64,000 bases of DNA from Arion vulgaris (GCA_020796225.1 CM036775.1:5343393-5407392), one strand, 5' to 3'; shown: positions 1-9,412, numbered from the stretch's first letter. Numbers and translations: made by a program. Notes: generated from the sequence alone by a model not told the origin.

Positions 1-32
1 AAAAAGCGTCGCAGAAATTGGATGTGCTGGCT
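1..32 (+). mobile_element. SINE-F fragment at the window edge
   Basis: The first 32 bases match the middle of SINE-F, the part around 'gcgtcgcagaaat' that recurs at 2236, 4790, 21118 and 45957. The rest of the copy is either outside the window or replaced by the LINE that follows at base 33. Confidence 0.6.
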
Positions 33-760
33 AGACCACAGTCTTCAGATTTAGAACAGGACAGGAGAAACATGCACCAACTTTAGAGCAGGGGCAACAG
101 CCCTTCTTGCAGCCATACAGATTCTCAACGACCAGCAAGTGTCAGCAAAAAATATTGCATTCTTTAGCGATTCAAGATCCGTTCTCCAGGCTATCTCATG
201 TCTCAGATGATTCTCAGACAAGACAAGCTCATTCAGGACATATGGCAAAATATCAGCTTGTTGTCAAAAAAATCCGAACTGGTTTACAGTGGATACCAGC
301 TCACTGTGGCATACCAGGAAACGAAAAGGCTGACAAACTCGCAAGGGCTGGGGGAGCCTAACACAACACCACCCAACACAAAGTTTTACAGAAGCGAAGA
401 CTCTCCAGGAAACAATCCAGGAAAATAATCTGGAGAAAAACATGGAATATATGACCCAGAGCATGACAGTATAAATACACTAAACAGAAAAGCACAGACC
501 ACAGTCTTCAGACTTAGAACGGGACACTGCAGTCTCAGAGCACACCTCCACAGAATGGGTCTCAGAGACTCGGCAACCTGCACCTGTGGAGCACCTAAGC
601 AGTCCCCAGAGCACATCTTGCAAGACTGCCCTAGTCTGAGTAGTGAGAGATTGGAGATTTGGCCAACAGAAACAACACTACAAGACAAACTATGGGGAAC
701 CGGTGAAGACCTCAAGCGCACCGCCCTGTTTATGACACATACCGGTGTAGTCGCATAGCA
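33..760 (+). mobile_element. LINE-I remnant: RNase H domain and C-terminal zinc-knuckle region
   Basis: This is the 3' part of a non-LTR retrotransposon of the RNase H-bearing type. Broken frames encode, in order, an RNase H acidic-helix segment (about 75-125, ATALLAAIQIL), the second acidic motif FFSDSRS (about 160-185), and the C-terminal motif WIPAHCGIPGNEKADKLAR (290-346). A cysteine/histidine tail follows with C-x-C, then H-x4-C, at 585-630. In a live element the RNase H would degrade the RNA template during target-primed reverse transcription. The frame changes near 195 and stops occur after the RNase H motif, so this copy is dead. The reverse transcriptase portion is missing, as expected for 5'-truncated insertion. 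Confidence 0.8.
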
Positions 761-1043
761 AAAGTTTGATTCGCAGAAGAAGAACAGGACACTGCAGTCT
801 CAGAGCACACCTCCACAGAATGGGTCTCAGGGACTCAGCAGCCTGCACCTGTGGAGCACCAAAGCAGTCCCCAGAGCACATCCTGCAAGACTGCCCCAGC
901 CTGAGTAGTGAGAGAATGGAGATCTGGCCAATAGAAACAACCCTACAAGACAAACTATGGGGAACCGGTGAAGACCTCAAGCACACCACCCTGTTTACGA
1001 CACATACCAGAGTAGTCGCATGGCAGAAGTTGAATGCAGAATA
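761..1043 (+). mobile_element. Tandem duplicate of the LINE-I C-terminal tail
   Basis: The segment starting near 785 repeats the sequence of about 520-760 with scattered substitutions, giving a second copy of the C-x-C...H-x4-C tail and of the LQDKLWGTGEDLK motif. The two copies are joined by a GAAGAAGAA stretch. It is a local tandem duplication of a LINE 3' end rather than a second full insertion, because no RNase H part precedes it. Confidence 0.75.
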
Positions 1044-1170
1044 AGAAGAAGGATATGCTGGCCTACTTGTAGGCGCATAGCTGGCAGAATGTACAATTAC
1101 TCTTATGCTCAGATCACATACAAAGAGTGGTTTAACAAGTGGTCGATATGGAGCGTTCGAAGAAGACTCA
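1044..1170 (+). mobile_element. SINE-F, 3' half
   Basis: It matches SINE-F from the 'ctacttgtaggcgcata' segment to the terminal 'gcgttcgaagaag'. The tRNA-like head and the core are absent. It directly follows the LINE-I tail. Confidence 0.7.
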
Positions 1171-1234
1171 AGATATCACAGCCTCAATATCAACTTCGAC
1201 ACCACCGAACAAAACCCCCTTATCAGGAACAACT

Positions 1235-1355
1235 AAGATATAATAATAATAATTCCTCTTGTACCGTTATATGTTACATAGGGCCTGCAAGTAATTTCTC
1301 CATACCGCTCTATCCTGGGCAACTCGCTCATTCTCCTTCATGGAACTGAGACCAA
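1235..1355 (-). mobile_element. LINE 3' tail (VAQDRAVWRNYLQ type)
   Basis: The minus strand reads ERVAQDRAVWRNYLQALCN and then a stop, a typical last segment of an endonuclease/reverse-transcriptase polyprotein. Related tails lie at 22440-22600 (minus) and 53880-54000 (plus). Only the terminal ~35 codons survive. Confidence 0.65.
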
Positions 1356-1399
1356 TATTTCCTGCCTCTCTCAGCAAAAACTAAGATATAATAATAGTA

Positions 1400-1630
1400 T
1401 AATAATAATAAAGCCCATAACCCGTTAGGGTCGTAGGGGTGTCACTGTGGAGACTTCAGCACAAAATGCATGCCATGAGTCTCTGTCTTCAACTCTTCGA
1501 GCAAGTGTGGAGAAACTCTGTCCTGACCAGCTCTTGATGTTGTCAAACCAGAATTTTCTCTGCCCTCCTTTCCTTCTGCCACCCTCAACTGTTCCCTGTA
1601 GGATAATCTTGGAGAGTGAGCCATGTGGAC
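1400..1630 (-). mobile_element. LINE 3' tail (WFDNIKSW type)
   Basis: The minus strand encodes a basic segment VEGGRRKGGQRKFWFDNIK followed by SWSGQSFSTLARRVEDRDSW and a stop, then an ATT-rich 3' end (1387-1412). This GxRxxGRxRKxWxDxIK layout is the standard C-terminus of many LINE polyproteins. The rest of the element is missing. Confidence 0.7.
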
Positions 1631-1710
1631 AGCTAAGACAATCTATTGAATAATTTTATTATGTACAAGTTTGAACATTCCTATTTTTTGACTGTCATGA
1701 ACTATTGCAG

Positions 1711-1815
1711 ACATCCTGTACAGTATTGTCATTTTGATGATCGGCTGCTGATCATTGGGAATGTTCCGTACACAAGTTTCAGAAGGGATGAGTTTGAAAC
1801 GGTCTCTTCTCTAAG
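1711..1815 (+). CDS. Penultimate coding exon of an unidentified host protein
   Basis: A 105-nt exon bounded by a pyrimidine-rich acceptor ending in AG at 1709-1710 and a donor GT at 1816-1817 ('aag|gtaatt'). It starts with one base of a split codon and ends with two, so both junctions are phase 2. The encoded stretch begins HPVQYCHFDDRLLIIGNVPY and ends FETVSSLR after joining the next exon at 5049. No stop codon occurs in this frame. The joint C-terminus reads SSLR-YRGTVQVYDFS, which has the look of the closing blades of a beta-propeller or WD-repeat-like protein, but I cannot name the family. The upstream exons lie outside the window. The exact acceptor is the weakest point, because the frame remains open a little further upstream. 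Confidence 0.65.
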
Positions 1816-1827
1816 GTAATTAATTTT

Positions 1828-2073
1828 CTTCTTCTTCTTCTTTGCGTTCGTTCTTACGACCAATTTTAATCACTCTTTGTGATATGTTCGATTTTTGCCA
1901 AGATCGTGTATACATTGCACATTGGTTTGGTAGGCCCTAAACGCATAGACTTATACACATTTAGGACACATGTATCGATTTCAGCCAAAACTCTTAGTCA
2001 CTCTTACGCATGTGTGGCAGGTAACAGTGGTTCTATTCTTTACACCCCAAATTTGGGCCCCCGGTAACCACTC
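1828..2073 (-). mobile_element. SINE-G, nearly full length, inside the host intron
   Basis: On the minus strand it starts with 'gttaccgggg', contains the shared core around 'gccacacatgcgtaagag', and ends with 'gaacgaacgcaaagaagaagaag'. The closest relative is the plus-strand copy at 57558-57805. It begins only 12 bases after the splice donor at 1816. Confidence 0.75.
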
Positions 2074-2129
2074 GGACGCTTAATTTTATTGAAAGTATTA
2101 ATGCATTTATTACCTAATTCGCGCCATGT

Positions 2130-2385
2130 GTTTCCGAGGCTTACAAGGGGAGCAAAGAATAGTAACACTGTGACCTACAAGGGATGTCATAAGAGCAACT
2201 CAGGTAGGGGCCTAGAAAAGCTACCTAGTAAATAAAAAGCGTTGCAGAAATCGGATGTGCAGACCTACTTGTAGGTACATAACTTGCGCAATGTAGAATC
2301 GCTCTTAGGCTCAGATCATATACAAATCACAAAGAGTGGTTTATCAAGTGGTCAATATGGAGCATTCGAAGAAGAAAACTACATA
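2130..2385 (+). mobile_element. SINE-F, full length
   Basis: A complete SINE-F: a 5' part with 'gcaaagaatagtaac', a degraded core 'atgtcataagag', the segment 'gctacctagtaaataaaaag', the 'gcagaaatcggatgtgc' segment, and the tail 'ggagcattcgaagaagaa'. It lies in the intron between the exons at 1711 and 5049. Confidence 0.8.
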
Positions 2386-2429
2386 ATTGAAATACATAAT
2401 GCGGTAGAATACATTTTTCAGCTTGAGAA

Positions 2430-2890
2430 ATATATAAATTTAATCCACATTTTTCCCAGTGACAACGTATGGGTGTGAAGCATGGACATTTAATAAGGCA
2501 GTGGATAAACATATATGTGCTTTTGAATATAAGTGTTACAGAAGAGTCCTTCATATATCTTGGACAGAGAAGGGAACAAATAGATCTATCCAGAAATAAT
2601 TCAAAATCAAAGAAAACTGGCTGATGCTTCAAATAAGAAAGAGAACATTGAGATATTTTGGACATATAAAAAGACATGAAGGGCTGGAGAAGACCATCAT
2701 GGAAGGAGGCATACCGGCAAAGAGAAGAAGAGGAAGACCACGGAGCAGATGGATTCAGGATGTAACTGATGGTTTGAACATGATCACTGCAGAGGCAGGA
2801 CATCTGACCTATGAGAGAGAGAAATTCCGAGGACTGTTGGGGTGGCAAAGTTCTGCTCCGGGTAAGCAATCTGATGATGAATACATTTTT
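2430..2890 (+). mobile_element. LINE-R 3' end
   Basis: The frame reads YRRVL.ISWTEK, SIQK, KENWLMLQIRKR, FGHIKRHEGLEKTIMEG, then RRRGRPRSRWIQDVTDGLN and a LINE-type tail. The RxRGRPRxRW block and the preceding GHxxR block are the conserved C-terminal end of a LINE polyprotein. It ends with a (GAT)n-like 3' terminus. Other copies are at 3961, 8625 (minus), 32713 and 44625 (minus). Confidence 0.8.
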
Positions 2891-3130
2891 ACCAAACTCC
2901 TGATTAGACAGCAATGAATAAATAGATAGCTTTGCTGTAGATAAAAACAGGAACTTAGATCAGAATGCATTGCTGGAAATTTTGCACTAATTTTAAATGA
3001 AGCAATGCTTGGCGCAGTGTGCAGCAGTTGGATTATTTTAATAGACAATCTTGGCGCATACTGCGGCAGTTGGTACGGAATGAGTTAATTCATGCTGAGT
3101 TGAGAAACTGTTCAAAACTATATTAGAGGG
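2891..3130. other. Intronic stretch with no recognised feature
   Basis: AT-rich, with a short imperfect direct repeat ('ttggcgcagtgtgcagcagttgg' about 3010-3031 and a similar stretch about 3052-3074). I see no coding or mobile-element signature. Confidence 0.4.
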
Positions 3131-3960
3131 AGAGATTGAACAGAGAAGAGAACAAATAGATCTATCCAGAAAGAACTTGACCCATTTACAAAAGGGGGGA
3201 AATATGATTCCAGAACCAAGGTACGCAGATGACACAGTACTACTCTCAAATAGTGCCACCGGCTTGGAACATCTAGTTCGGTCTGTCAAGAAGCACAGCG
3301 AAGATCATAACCTTTTTCTGAATATAAAGAAAACTAAAATTATGTCCACCGACAAAGCAAAATCTCAACCCAAAATTACCATCAATAATGAAGACATTGA
3401 AAACGCTCACAGATTTTGAATATCTTGTCTCTATAATTACCAACAATGGAGATTGTACGAAAGAAGTTGGAAGAAGACTAGCCATGGTTTTCCAGAGAGT
3501 GGTCAGCATGAAGAAACTGTGGCATGACACAAACAAAGAAACAAAAGTAAGACTTCTGAGAACACGCATATTCCCCGTGGCAACATATGGATGCGAATTG
3601 TTGACCATAACACAAACATTAAAAATCAAAATTGAAGCTATTGAAACAAGGTGTTATAGAAAAGTCCTTAGAACATTCTGGACAGAGAAGAGAAAATAAC
3701 AAAGACATCCTACAAGACCTGAATATCAAGGAGCATTGGCTCATAAATAACATCATGTCCCGGAAGATGAAATATTTTGGCCACATTAAACGCCACAGTG
3801 GTATGGAGAGAAAGGAAATGGTAGGCATGGTTACTGGAAAATGAGGCAGGGGACAACTAAGATGAAGGTGGCAGCAGGACATCAAAGAAACCTTGAACAT
3901 GATGCTGGAAGTGGCAGGAGAACTTGCAAGAGACAGAGAGCTTTTCAGGCGGCTGTGATG
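3131..3960 (+). mobile_element. LINE with reverse-transcriptase catalytic motif (LINE-R relative)
   Basis: This is the longest reverse-transcriptase remnant in the window. The frame at 3204-3260 encodes PRYADDTVLLSNS, where YADD is the polymerase active-site motif that holds two metal-binding aspartates. Downstream lie KTKIMSTDKAK, VRLLRTRIFPVATYGCE, RCYRKVLRTFWTEK and FGHIKRHSGMERKEM. The frame shifts near 3405 and again near 3690, with a stop at 3842, so the copy is inactive. A 45-base LINE-R piece (3131-3175) is joined in front. Confidence 0.8.
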
Positions 3961-4268
3961 AATGCGACGTTCCGCAAGGGACATGCTACTACTTGAGAAA
4001 GAATTCAAAATCAAAGAAAACTGGCTTATGCTACAAATAAGAAAGAGAAAATGTAGGTATTTTGGACATATAAAAATACATGAAGGGCTTGAGAAGACCA
4101 TCATGGAAGGACGCAAAGAGGAGAAGAGGGAGAAGATGGATTCAGGATGTAACTGATGGTTTGAAAATGATGGCTGCAGAGGCAGGACATCTGGCCTGTG
4201 AGAGAGAGAAATTCCGAAGGACTGTTGGGGTGACAAAGTTCTGCTCAGGACAAGGTATTTGATGATTT
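3961..4268 (+). mobile_element. LINE-R 3' end, second copy
   Basis: It repeats the KENWLMLQIRKRKCRYFGH block, FGHIKIHEGLEKTIMEG and the RWIQDVTDGLK tail found at 2430-2890, with a frameshift in the basic region near 4110. It follows the previous LINE directly. Confidence 0.75.
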
Positions 4269-4474
4269 ATTGAAACATGAATATTCTTATCTAGGGATAA
4301 TTACAACGGCAGTTTCCTTCTTGCTTTCCGTCAAGCAGTGACTGTACTAGCCGGGATCGTAGCATTGTCTCTAATTAAGATCTTCTGCCTACCATCTCGG
4401 ATGGAGACTGTAACTGATATTAATTGTCAGCTGCTCTCACATTCCATACACCACCTGCAGAAAACAAATGGTTT

Positions 4475-4995
4475 TAAAACAGGCCTGCACACAAAGAAAC
4501 CTTATCAAAAGAATTAGACAATCAAGTTTCTTCGAGTATATAATGCGAAGAGGAGGTTTCGAACTTTGGTGACACAGAGAGTAGAGATCTGACAGAGAGA
4601 GAGAATGTTGGATGGTCTGACATCATGGTTTAACAAAATATTGATGTCGAATTTATTATCTGCATCACATTTATTGTGGTGCCAGGACCGCAAGTGAAGC
4701 AAAGAAAGTACCACTGCACCTCAAGCATTTCGTAAGAGGCGACTGATGTAGGATCTAGGGAAGCTATCCTAATAAATAAAATGCATCGCAGAAATCGAAT
4801 GTGCAGGTCTACTTGTAGGCGCATAGCTGGCACAACGTACAATCGCTCTTATGCTGAAATCAATACAATCACACAGAGTGGTTAACAAGTGGTTGATTTG
4901 GAGCGTTTGAAGAAAAAGAAGAATTAACTGCACCAAGGAGAGTGAGTTGTGAAGAGACATGATCGCCTATGCCAGTAGGCATGACACTTGATTGA
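4475..4995 (+). mobile_element. LINE-M 3' end, split by a SINE-F insertion
   Basis: The left part (4475-4672) reads GLHTKKPYQK then a degenerate FEYIMRRGGFELW block. The right part (4923-4995) carries the last codons ('gacatgatcgcctatgcc') and a TTGATTGATTGA tail. The intervening 250 bases are SINE-F. Other LINE-M copies lie at 10030 (minus), 44344 and 60157 (minus). Confidence 0.7.
4673..4922 (+). mobile_element. SINE-F, full length, inside LINE-M
   Basis: A complete copy with the best-preserved F-type core in this region ('tttcgtaagaggcgactgat' at 4729-4748). It ends in 'ggagcgtttgaagaaaaaga'. A target-site duplication is only suggestive, with 'gaattt' and 'gaatta' on the two sides. Confidence 0.8.
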
Positions 4996-5048
4996 TTGAT
5001 AGATATTTACACGATTATTTACTTTATCTTTTCCTTTTTCTTTTAAAG

Positions 5049-5190
5049 ATACAGAGGAACAGTTCAAGTGTACGACTTCAGCAACCAGCAAACACAAGGG
5101 ATACCTGATATATGTTTGTCATCATATAGTGAACCGGAAGCGTATGATTATAATCTTGGATTGGCTGTTCCTTATGATATTGTCAGCTAA
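5049..5190 (+). CDS. Terminal coding exon of the same unidentified host protein
   Basis: The acceptor 'ttttcttttaaag' ends at 5048. The exon begins with one base that completes the AG|A arginine codon left by the exon at 1711-1815, then encodes YRGTVQVYDFSNQQ and, after IPDICLSSYSEPEAYDYN, LGLAVPYDIVS and a TAA at 5188-5190. The phase match across a 3.2 kb intron, the strong polypyrimidine tract, and the mixed-polarity protein unlike any neighbouring LINE frame all support a real last exon. The YRGTVQVYDF segment would suit a final propeller blade. Function is unknown. The 3' UTR cannot be delimited. An AATAAA occurs at 5306-5311 but falls inside a LINE remnant. Confidence 0.7.
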
Positions 5191-5254
5191 TGTTGGATTG
5201 GATTATTTTATGGTAAAAGTACAAAGGCTGTTCCTAATATTGTCAGCTAGTGTT
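5191..5254 (+). other. Start of the 3' UTR with a short local duplication
   Basis: The last coding stretch 'ggctgttccttatgatattgtcag' (about 5164-5186) is echoed about 65 bases later as 'ggctgttcctaatattgtcag' (about 5227-5247), including the region of the stop codon. This is a small tandem duplication across the end of the gene. Confidence 0.5.
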
Positions 5255-5962
5255 AGTGACAAAAATAATGTCAACTAACAAAGCACAAGTCTCACCTAAC
5301 ATCAAAATAAACAATGAAGAACTCTAATGTGAGAGAGCTACAACACCTGGGCTCAATCCTCAACAATAATGTTGACTGCTCCAAAGAGATCTCGAGAAGA
5401 TTGGCATACAGTCGGGAAGTTAAACACTATGAAGAACATGAGGCAATAGCAGTCGGAAGTTAAACACATGAAGAACATGAGGCAATAGCAGTGGGAAGTT
5501 AAACACTATGAAGAACATATGGCAATAGAGTGGGAAGTTAAACACTATGAGAACAATGAGGCAAAGCACCAGCAAAATATTAAAATTAAAAATATTGAAA
5601 ACATGCATTTTTCCAGGGCTACTATGAGTGGAATCATGGACCATTACACAAAACAAGAACGAAAATCCAGTCCTTCAAACTGAATGCTGCAGAAAGATCC
5701 TGCAATACCATGGACAGAAAAAGAAAAACACTGATGTCCGAAAGAACTAAATGTTAAAACAATTGTGATAAACAATAACTGTACAGAAAATTACAACTTT
5801 GGTCACATCAAGGCAAGATGGCCTGGAAGAACAATACTAGAGGGCAGGGTCTCAGGACGCAGAAGCAGACAAGAAGAAGATGGACAAGATATAAAGAAAC
5901 CAGGAAGAACCATCACAAGTGGTGAACTGGCTAGAGACAGAGTGAATTCAGATGTGCTGTAA
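5255..5962 (+). mobile_element. Degenerate LINE reverse-transcriptase C-terminus
   Basis: Fragments matching the LINE at 3131-3960 can be read: a KAQVSPNIKINNEE-like block near 5282, then after a small tandem array a block with NYNFGHIKARWPGRTILEG and SGELARDR near 5780-5945. Many frameshifts. It ends just before 5962. Confidence 0.6.
5410..5562 (+). repeat. About 40-bp tandem repeat within a LINE
   Basis: Four imperfect copies of a unit built on 'gaagttaaacactatgaaga' followed by 'catgaggcaatagcagt'. The unit is LINE coding sequence, and the LINE frame continues on both sides, so the array arose inside the element. Confidence 0.7.
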
Positions 5963-6235
5963 AGAGCAATGTCCTAAAATGATACATGCCATGAGATGAG
6001 TTGCATGATGTTCCTTATAATATTGAGTAGCATGTTGATTGTATGCTCCTGATAATATGTCAGCAATGTTGCATTGATCTTTATGGAAAATACCTAGCTT
6101 GGCAAAATCCAGTTTTATTTTTGCCAAGCATACAGCAAAAAACGAGTTCAAGGCTTGCAGGATGAAGCTGAAAAGAGGGGGATTAATTTGTCTCTTGACT
6201 GTCTGTGAGCGAAGAAAACTAAAGATGTGAATGAT
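5963..6235. other. Stretch with no recognised feature
   Basis: AT-rich sequence with a short inverted pair around 'gcttggcaaaa' / 'ttttgccaagc' (about 6097-6128). I see no coding signature. Confidence 0.35.
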
Positions 6236-6424
6236 CAGCAATTTAAGCAGTTTGGAGTTACCCATTGTAGCAAGTAGAACTGATGCCTGAGAGGCAAGAG
6301 AGAAGGTATAATCAAGCACACAGGAACCACCAGATGTATACACCTGACTATCTGTTGGGGCAAACTTGAGACTACCTGGGTCTGTCTGGAGTGCAATGAC
6401 TTCAGTTGAGCAACCAATAACCAA
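6236..6424 (+). mobile_element. LINE-L tail, degenerate
   Basis: It matches the end of LINE-L at 41460-41660: 'caatttaagcagtttggagt', a later 'tatctgttgggg' and the terminal 'agtgcaatgacttcagtt' segment that encodes the final Cys-x2-Cys knuckle. About 45 percent of the middle is divergent. Confidence 0.6.
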
Positions 6425-6565
6425 TTGGTCAGTACTAATTTTCTGTCAAGCAACCTATACACAATAATATTTGTAAAATAAATATTCACATGATTCCAGT
6501 AGTTATTTGTTTATAGTACTTGTAAAATACAAATAAAAGAAAACAGAAAACCAAGACACTGACAA

Positions 6566-7130
6566 AACTCGGATAGTGTGACGACACTGGACAACAACTC
6601 GGTAGTAGTGTGACGACACTGGACAACAACTCGGTAGTAGTGTGACGACACTGGGCAACAACTCGGTAGTAGTGTGACGACACTAGGCAACAACTCGGTA
6701 GTAGTGTGACGACACTGGGCAACAACTCGGTAGTAGTGTGACGACACTGGGCAACAACTCGGTAGTAGTGGACGACACTGGGCAACAACTCGTAGTGGGT
6801 GACGACACTGGGCAACAACTCGGTAGCAGTGTGACGACACTGACAACAACTGGAGTGTAACACTGGGCAACAACCGGTAGTGTGACGACACTGGGCAACA
6901 ACTCGGTAGTAGTGTGACGACACTGGGCAACAACTCGGTAGTAGTGTGACGACACTGGGCAACAACTCGGTAGTAGTGTGACGACACTGGGCAACAACTC
7001 TGTAGTAATGTGACGACACTGGGCAACAACTCGGTAGTAGTGTGACGACACTGGGCAACAACTCGGTAGTAGTGTGACGACACTGGGCAACAACCCGGTA
7101 GTACTGTGACGACACTAGGCAACAAATCGG
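6566..7130. repeat. 32-bp minisatellite, about 17 copies
   Basis: Head-to-tail copies of a 32-base unit 'gtgtgacgacactgggcaac' plus 'aactcggtagta'. Most copies are near identical; a few between 6765 and 6880 are shortened. All three minus-strand frames stay open over much of it, but this follows from the repeat and is not a gene. A related array with the same unit length lies at 58785-59650. Confidence 0.9.
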
Positions 7131-7132
7131 TA

Positions 7133-7440
7133 GTAGTGTTAGGGGTTTTGTTGTGTAGGGGTTATATGCTCATCTCTAATCCCAAAGGTCCCAGGTTCGC
7201 TACCTTGTAGAGCCATCTAGATATTTTCCCAAAGATTCTTGATCTCAGTGTAGGTGAGATCAAAATCCTAGTCCTATCGGAGATGAGCGATAAAACAGTA
7301 GGTCCCGTGTTCAATTTGAGCACATAAAAGAACCTTGCAGTTGAAAATCCAGAAGAGCAGGACCGGAAACCACTGCCCTGGCAAAATTAATTAGAAAAGA
7401 TTAAAAATAAAATTTCTAAAAATTTATCTTCAAAATTACG
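7133..7440 (+). mobile_element. SINE-D, 3'-truncated
   Basis: A tRNA-like head with an A-box-like 'tgtgtaggggttatatgctc' and a B-box-like 'ggttcgctacc', followed by the body 'gatctcagtgtaggtgagat' and 'aagagcaggaccggaaa'. It directly abuts the 32-bp minisatellite. The full family member is at 54458-54888. Confidence 0.75.
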
Positions 7441-7605
7441 CAAAAGGTGGACTTTGGAGATAACAGAGGCGACGAAAGACACTTCATGAAACGCACACTA
7501 TGGCTCGTTCTAGAAATCTCTTCTTATCCTGACACTGTGAGGTAAAACAGGATCGGTGAAAAGAAAGGGATAGTTTTACAAAATGCAAAAATGAGATAGG
7601 ACGGC
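7441..7605 (+). mobile_element. LINE-N tail
   Basis: It matches the end of LINE-N at 30135-30260: the last codons 'gagataacagaggcgacgaa', then 'ctcgttctagaaatctcttc' and 'tcctgacactgtgagg'. Confidence 0.65.
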
Positions 7606-7721
7606 ACCTATGAAGTCGGAGAAGGCACGTCTGTACAACGGTAGACTGATACAGAAAGCAAGCCTTCACGCAAAATCAGTCATAAGCGAAATACCAGAAG
7701 CCCGGACTACGCATGAATCTA

Positions 7722-8050
7722 TATCGGGCGAACACAGAAGAAGAAGATATATATATATGGCCTTTTTCGTCTTTACGGACGGTCAATTGGCAAGTGTTTA
7801 AAAAGGGTTTAAAAGTCAAAGGATTGACTTCATTGCACCAGGTTTTACCCCATACGGCTCGGTTCCTCTCCGCAGAAATGGCACGCCACATGCCGAGAGT
7901 ATTGCACGAACTCCGTAGCTTCAGCAACAATCCTAGGGTCTCTGGAAAAAACTGCACTCGTGAACAGAATGACGCGATCCGGACTCGAATCCACTACTTT
8001 CGACTCATAAGACAAAGGGTTTACCCACTTAGCCACAGAGACTCCCTGGC
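7722..8050 (-). mobile_element. SINE-B, full length including 3' extension
   Basis: On the minus strand it starts with a tRNA(Ser/Leu)-like head ('gtggctaagtgggtaaaccc', B-box 'gattcgagtcc') and continues with 'gtgcaatactctcggcatgt', 'ggtgcaatgaagtcaatcc' and an extension 'gaccgtccgtaaagacgaaa' ending in a TA-rich/GAA tail. The extension is shared with the copy at 15395-15712. It is a pol III-type retroposon, not a tRNA gene. Confidence 0.8.
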
Positions 8051-8110
8051 AAGTGTTTTACTGTGACAACTGAGTTTTCGCTTTTCTCTCTTGTCGTTCA
8101 GCTCATACAT

Positions 8111-8314
8111 TTTTTCCCCAATCCAGAAGCACTTGAGCTTTTCAGCTCTTCGGCTCGGTGCCATGGACATCGTAACCCTTCGGTTCGGTGCCACGAACAC
8201 CGTAAATCTGGGGAATCTGTGGCTTTTTCTGCCATCCCGCGGAATTGAACCCGCACACACAGAGGGATAGTCACCCGTAGTCCAACGCGCTACGAACACG
8301 CTGGGCAGACGGGC
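8111..8314 (-). mobile_element. SINE-A with a 13-bp target-site duplication
   Basis: The minus strand has the SINE-A head (A-box-like 'tagcgcgttggac', B-box-like 'gggttcaattcc'), the body with 'ggtgttcgtggcaccgaacc', and an A-rich tail. The 13-base duplication 'tcagctcatacat' flanks it perfectly (8098-8110 and 8315-8327), which marks it as a clean retroposition event. Confidence 0.9.
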
Positions 8315-8327
8315 TCAGCTCATACAT

Positions 8328-8624
8328 AAGTCTCTTCTCAAAAGACTCTTGTGCAATTGGGCTTTCCACACAACTCTGTCATCAGCTGTTCCATAAGACG
8401 AAGATACGACGTAAAAATTATATGTACTCCAACAGCGGCTATTTATGAAGAAATTTGTTTACATCAACGACGGGCATTCTCAAGAGGTTAAAGTTCATAC
8501 TTTCTTAAATCAAAGAGACAGAAGTAGGCTCATCAATCAACATCGAACCAGTACGGTTAGTCGTTGGACGCTGTTGGAGATATTGTGAACAAGATCTGAT
8601 CACTTATTGACATGTCTCTCATCA
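8328..8624. other. Stretch with no recognised feature
   Basis: About 300 bases without a coding frame or a repeat seen elsewhere in this window, apart from a short piece near 8545 ('aaccagtacggttagtc') that recurs inverted at 32316-32332. Confidence 0.35.
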
Positions 8625-9035
8625 TCAAATAGCTTGTCCTGAGCAGAACTTTGCTACCCCAACAGTCCTCCATAATTTCTCTCATATGCCAAATGTCCTG
8701 CCTCTGCAGTCGTCATGTTCAAACCATCAGTTACACCTTGAATCCATCTTCTCCGTGGTCTTCCTCTTCTTCTCTTTGCCGGTATGCCTCCTTTCATGAT
8801 GGTCTTGTCCAGCCTTCATGTCTTTTTATATGTCCAAAATATCTCAATTTTCTTTCTTATTTGTAGCATCAGCCAGTTTTCTTTGATTTTGAGTTCTTTC
8901 TGGATAGATCTATTTGTTCTCTTCTCTGTCCAAGATATACGAAGGACTCTTCTGTAACACTTATATTCAAAGGCACATATGTTTTTCCACTGCCTTATTA
9001 AATGTCCATGCTTCACACCCATACGTTGCCACTGA
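8625..9035 (-). mobile_element. LINE-R 3' end
   Basis: The minus strand repeats CYRRVLRISWTEKRTN, QKELKIKENWLMLQIRKK and the basic RRRGRPR block, ending in the same (GAT)-rich terminus as the copy at 2430-2890. The coding frame shifts near 8825. Confidence 0.75.
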
Positions 9036-9097
9036 GAATATGCATGAATAGTGTAATGAAATATTCAAAACTGAAACTTCTGTGTTCTTCCGCTATA

Positions 9098-9412
9098 TTA
9101 TCAGAGGACTATCATCATAGCACCCGGGGCATGCCCATAGGTGCTCCGATCTCCGCCTCAACAAATCCAGCAGCGGCCCAACACGCCAGTTCGATGTTAT
9201 CAGTTATCAGAGGACTATCATCATAGCACTCCGGACATGCCCATAGGTGCTCCGATCTCCGCCTCAACAAATCCAGCAGCGGCCCAACACGCCAGTTCGA
9301 TGTTATCAGTTATCAGAGGACTATCATCATAGCACCCGGGACATGCCCATAGGTGCTCCGATCTCCGCCTCAACAAATCCAGCAGCGGCCCAACACGCCA
9401 GTTCGATGTTGA
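9098..9412 (-). repeat. 106-bp tandem repeat, three copies, built from a LINE tail
   Basis: Three copies start at about 9098, 9204 and 9310 with only a few differences. On the minus strand each unit encodes LLDLLRRRSEHLWACPGCYD, the terminal Cys-x2-Cys knuckle of a LINE-L-type polyprotein (compare the knuckle TEHEWECPMCYD at 33346-33600). So the repeated unit is the LINE's own last exon-like segment. Confidence 0.8.

Noticed and set aside
6486..7125. Three overlapping long minus-strand frames
   Set aside because: They arise from the 32-bp minisatellite, whose period shifts the frame each unit so that all frames read the same peptides.
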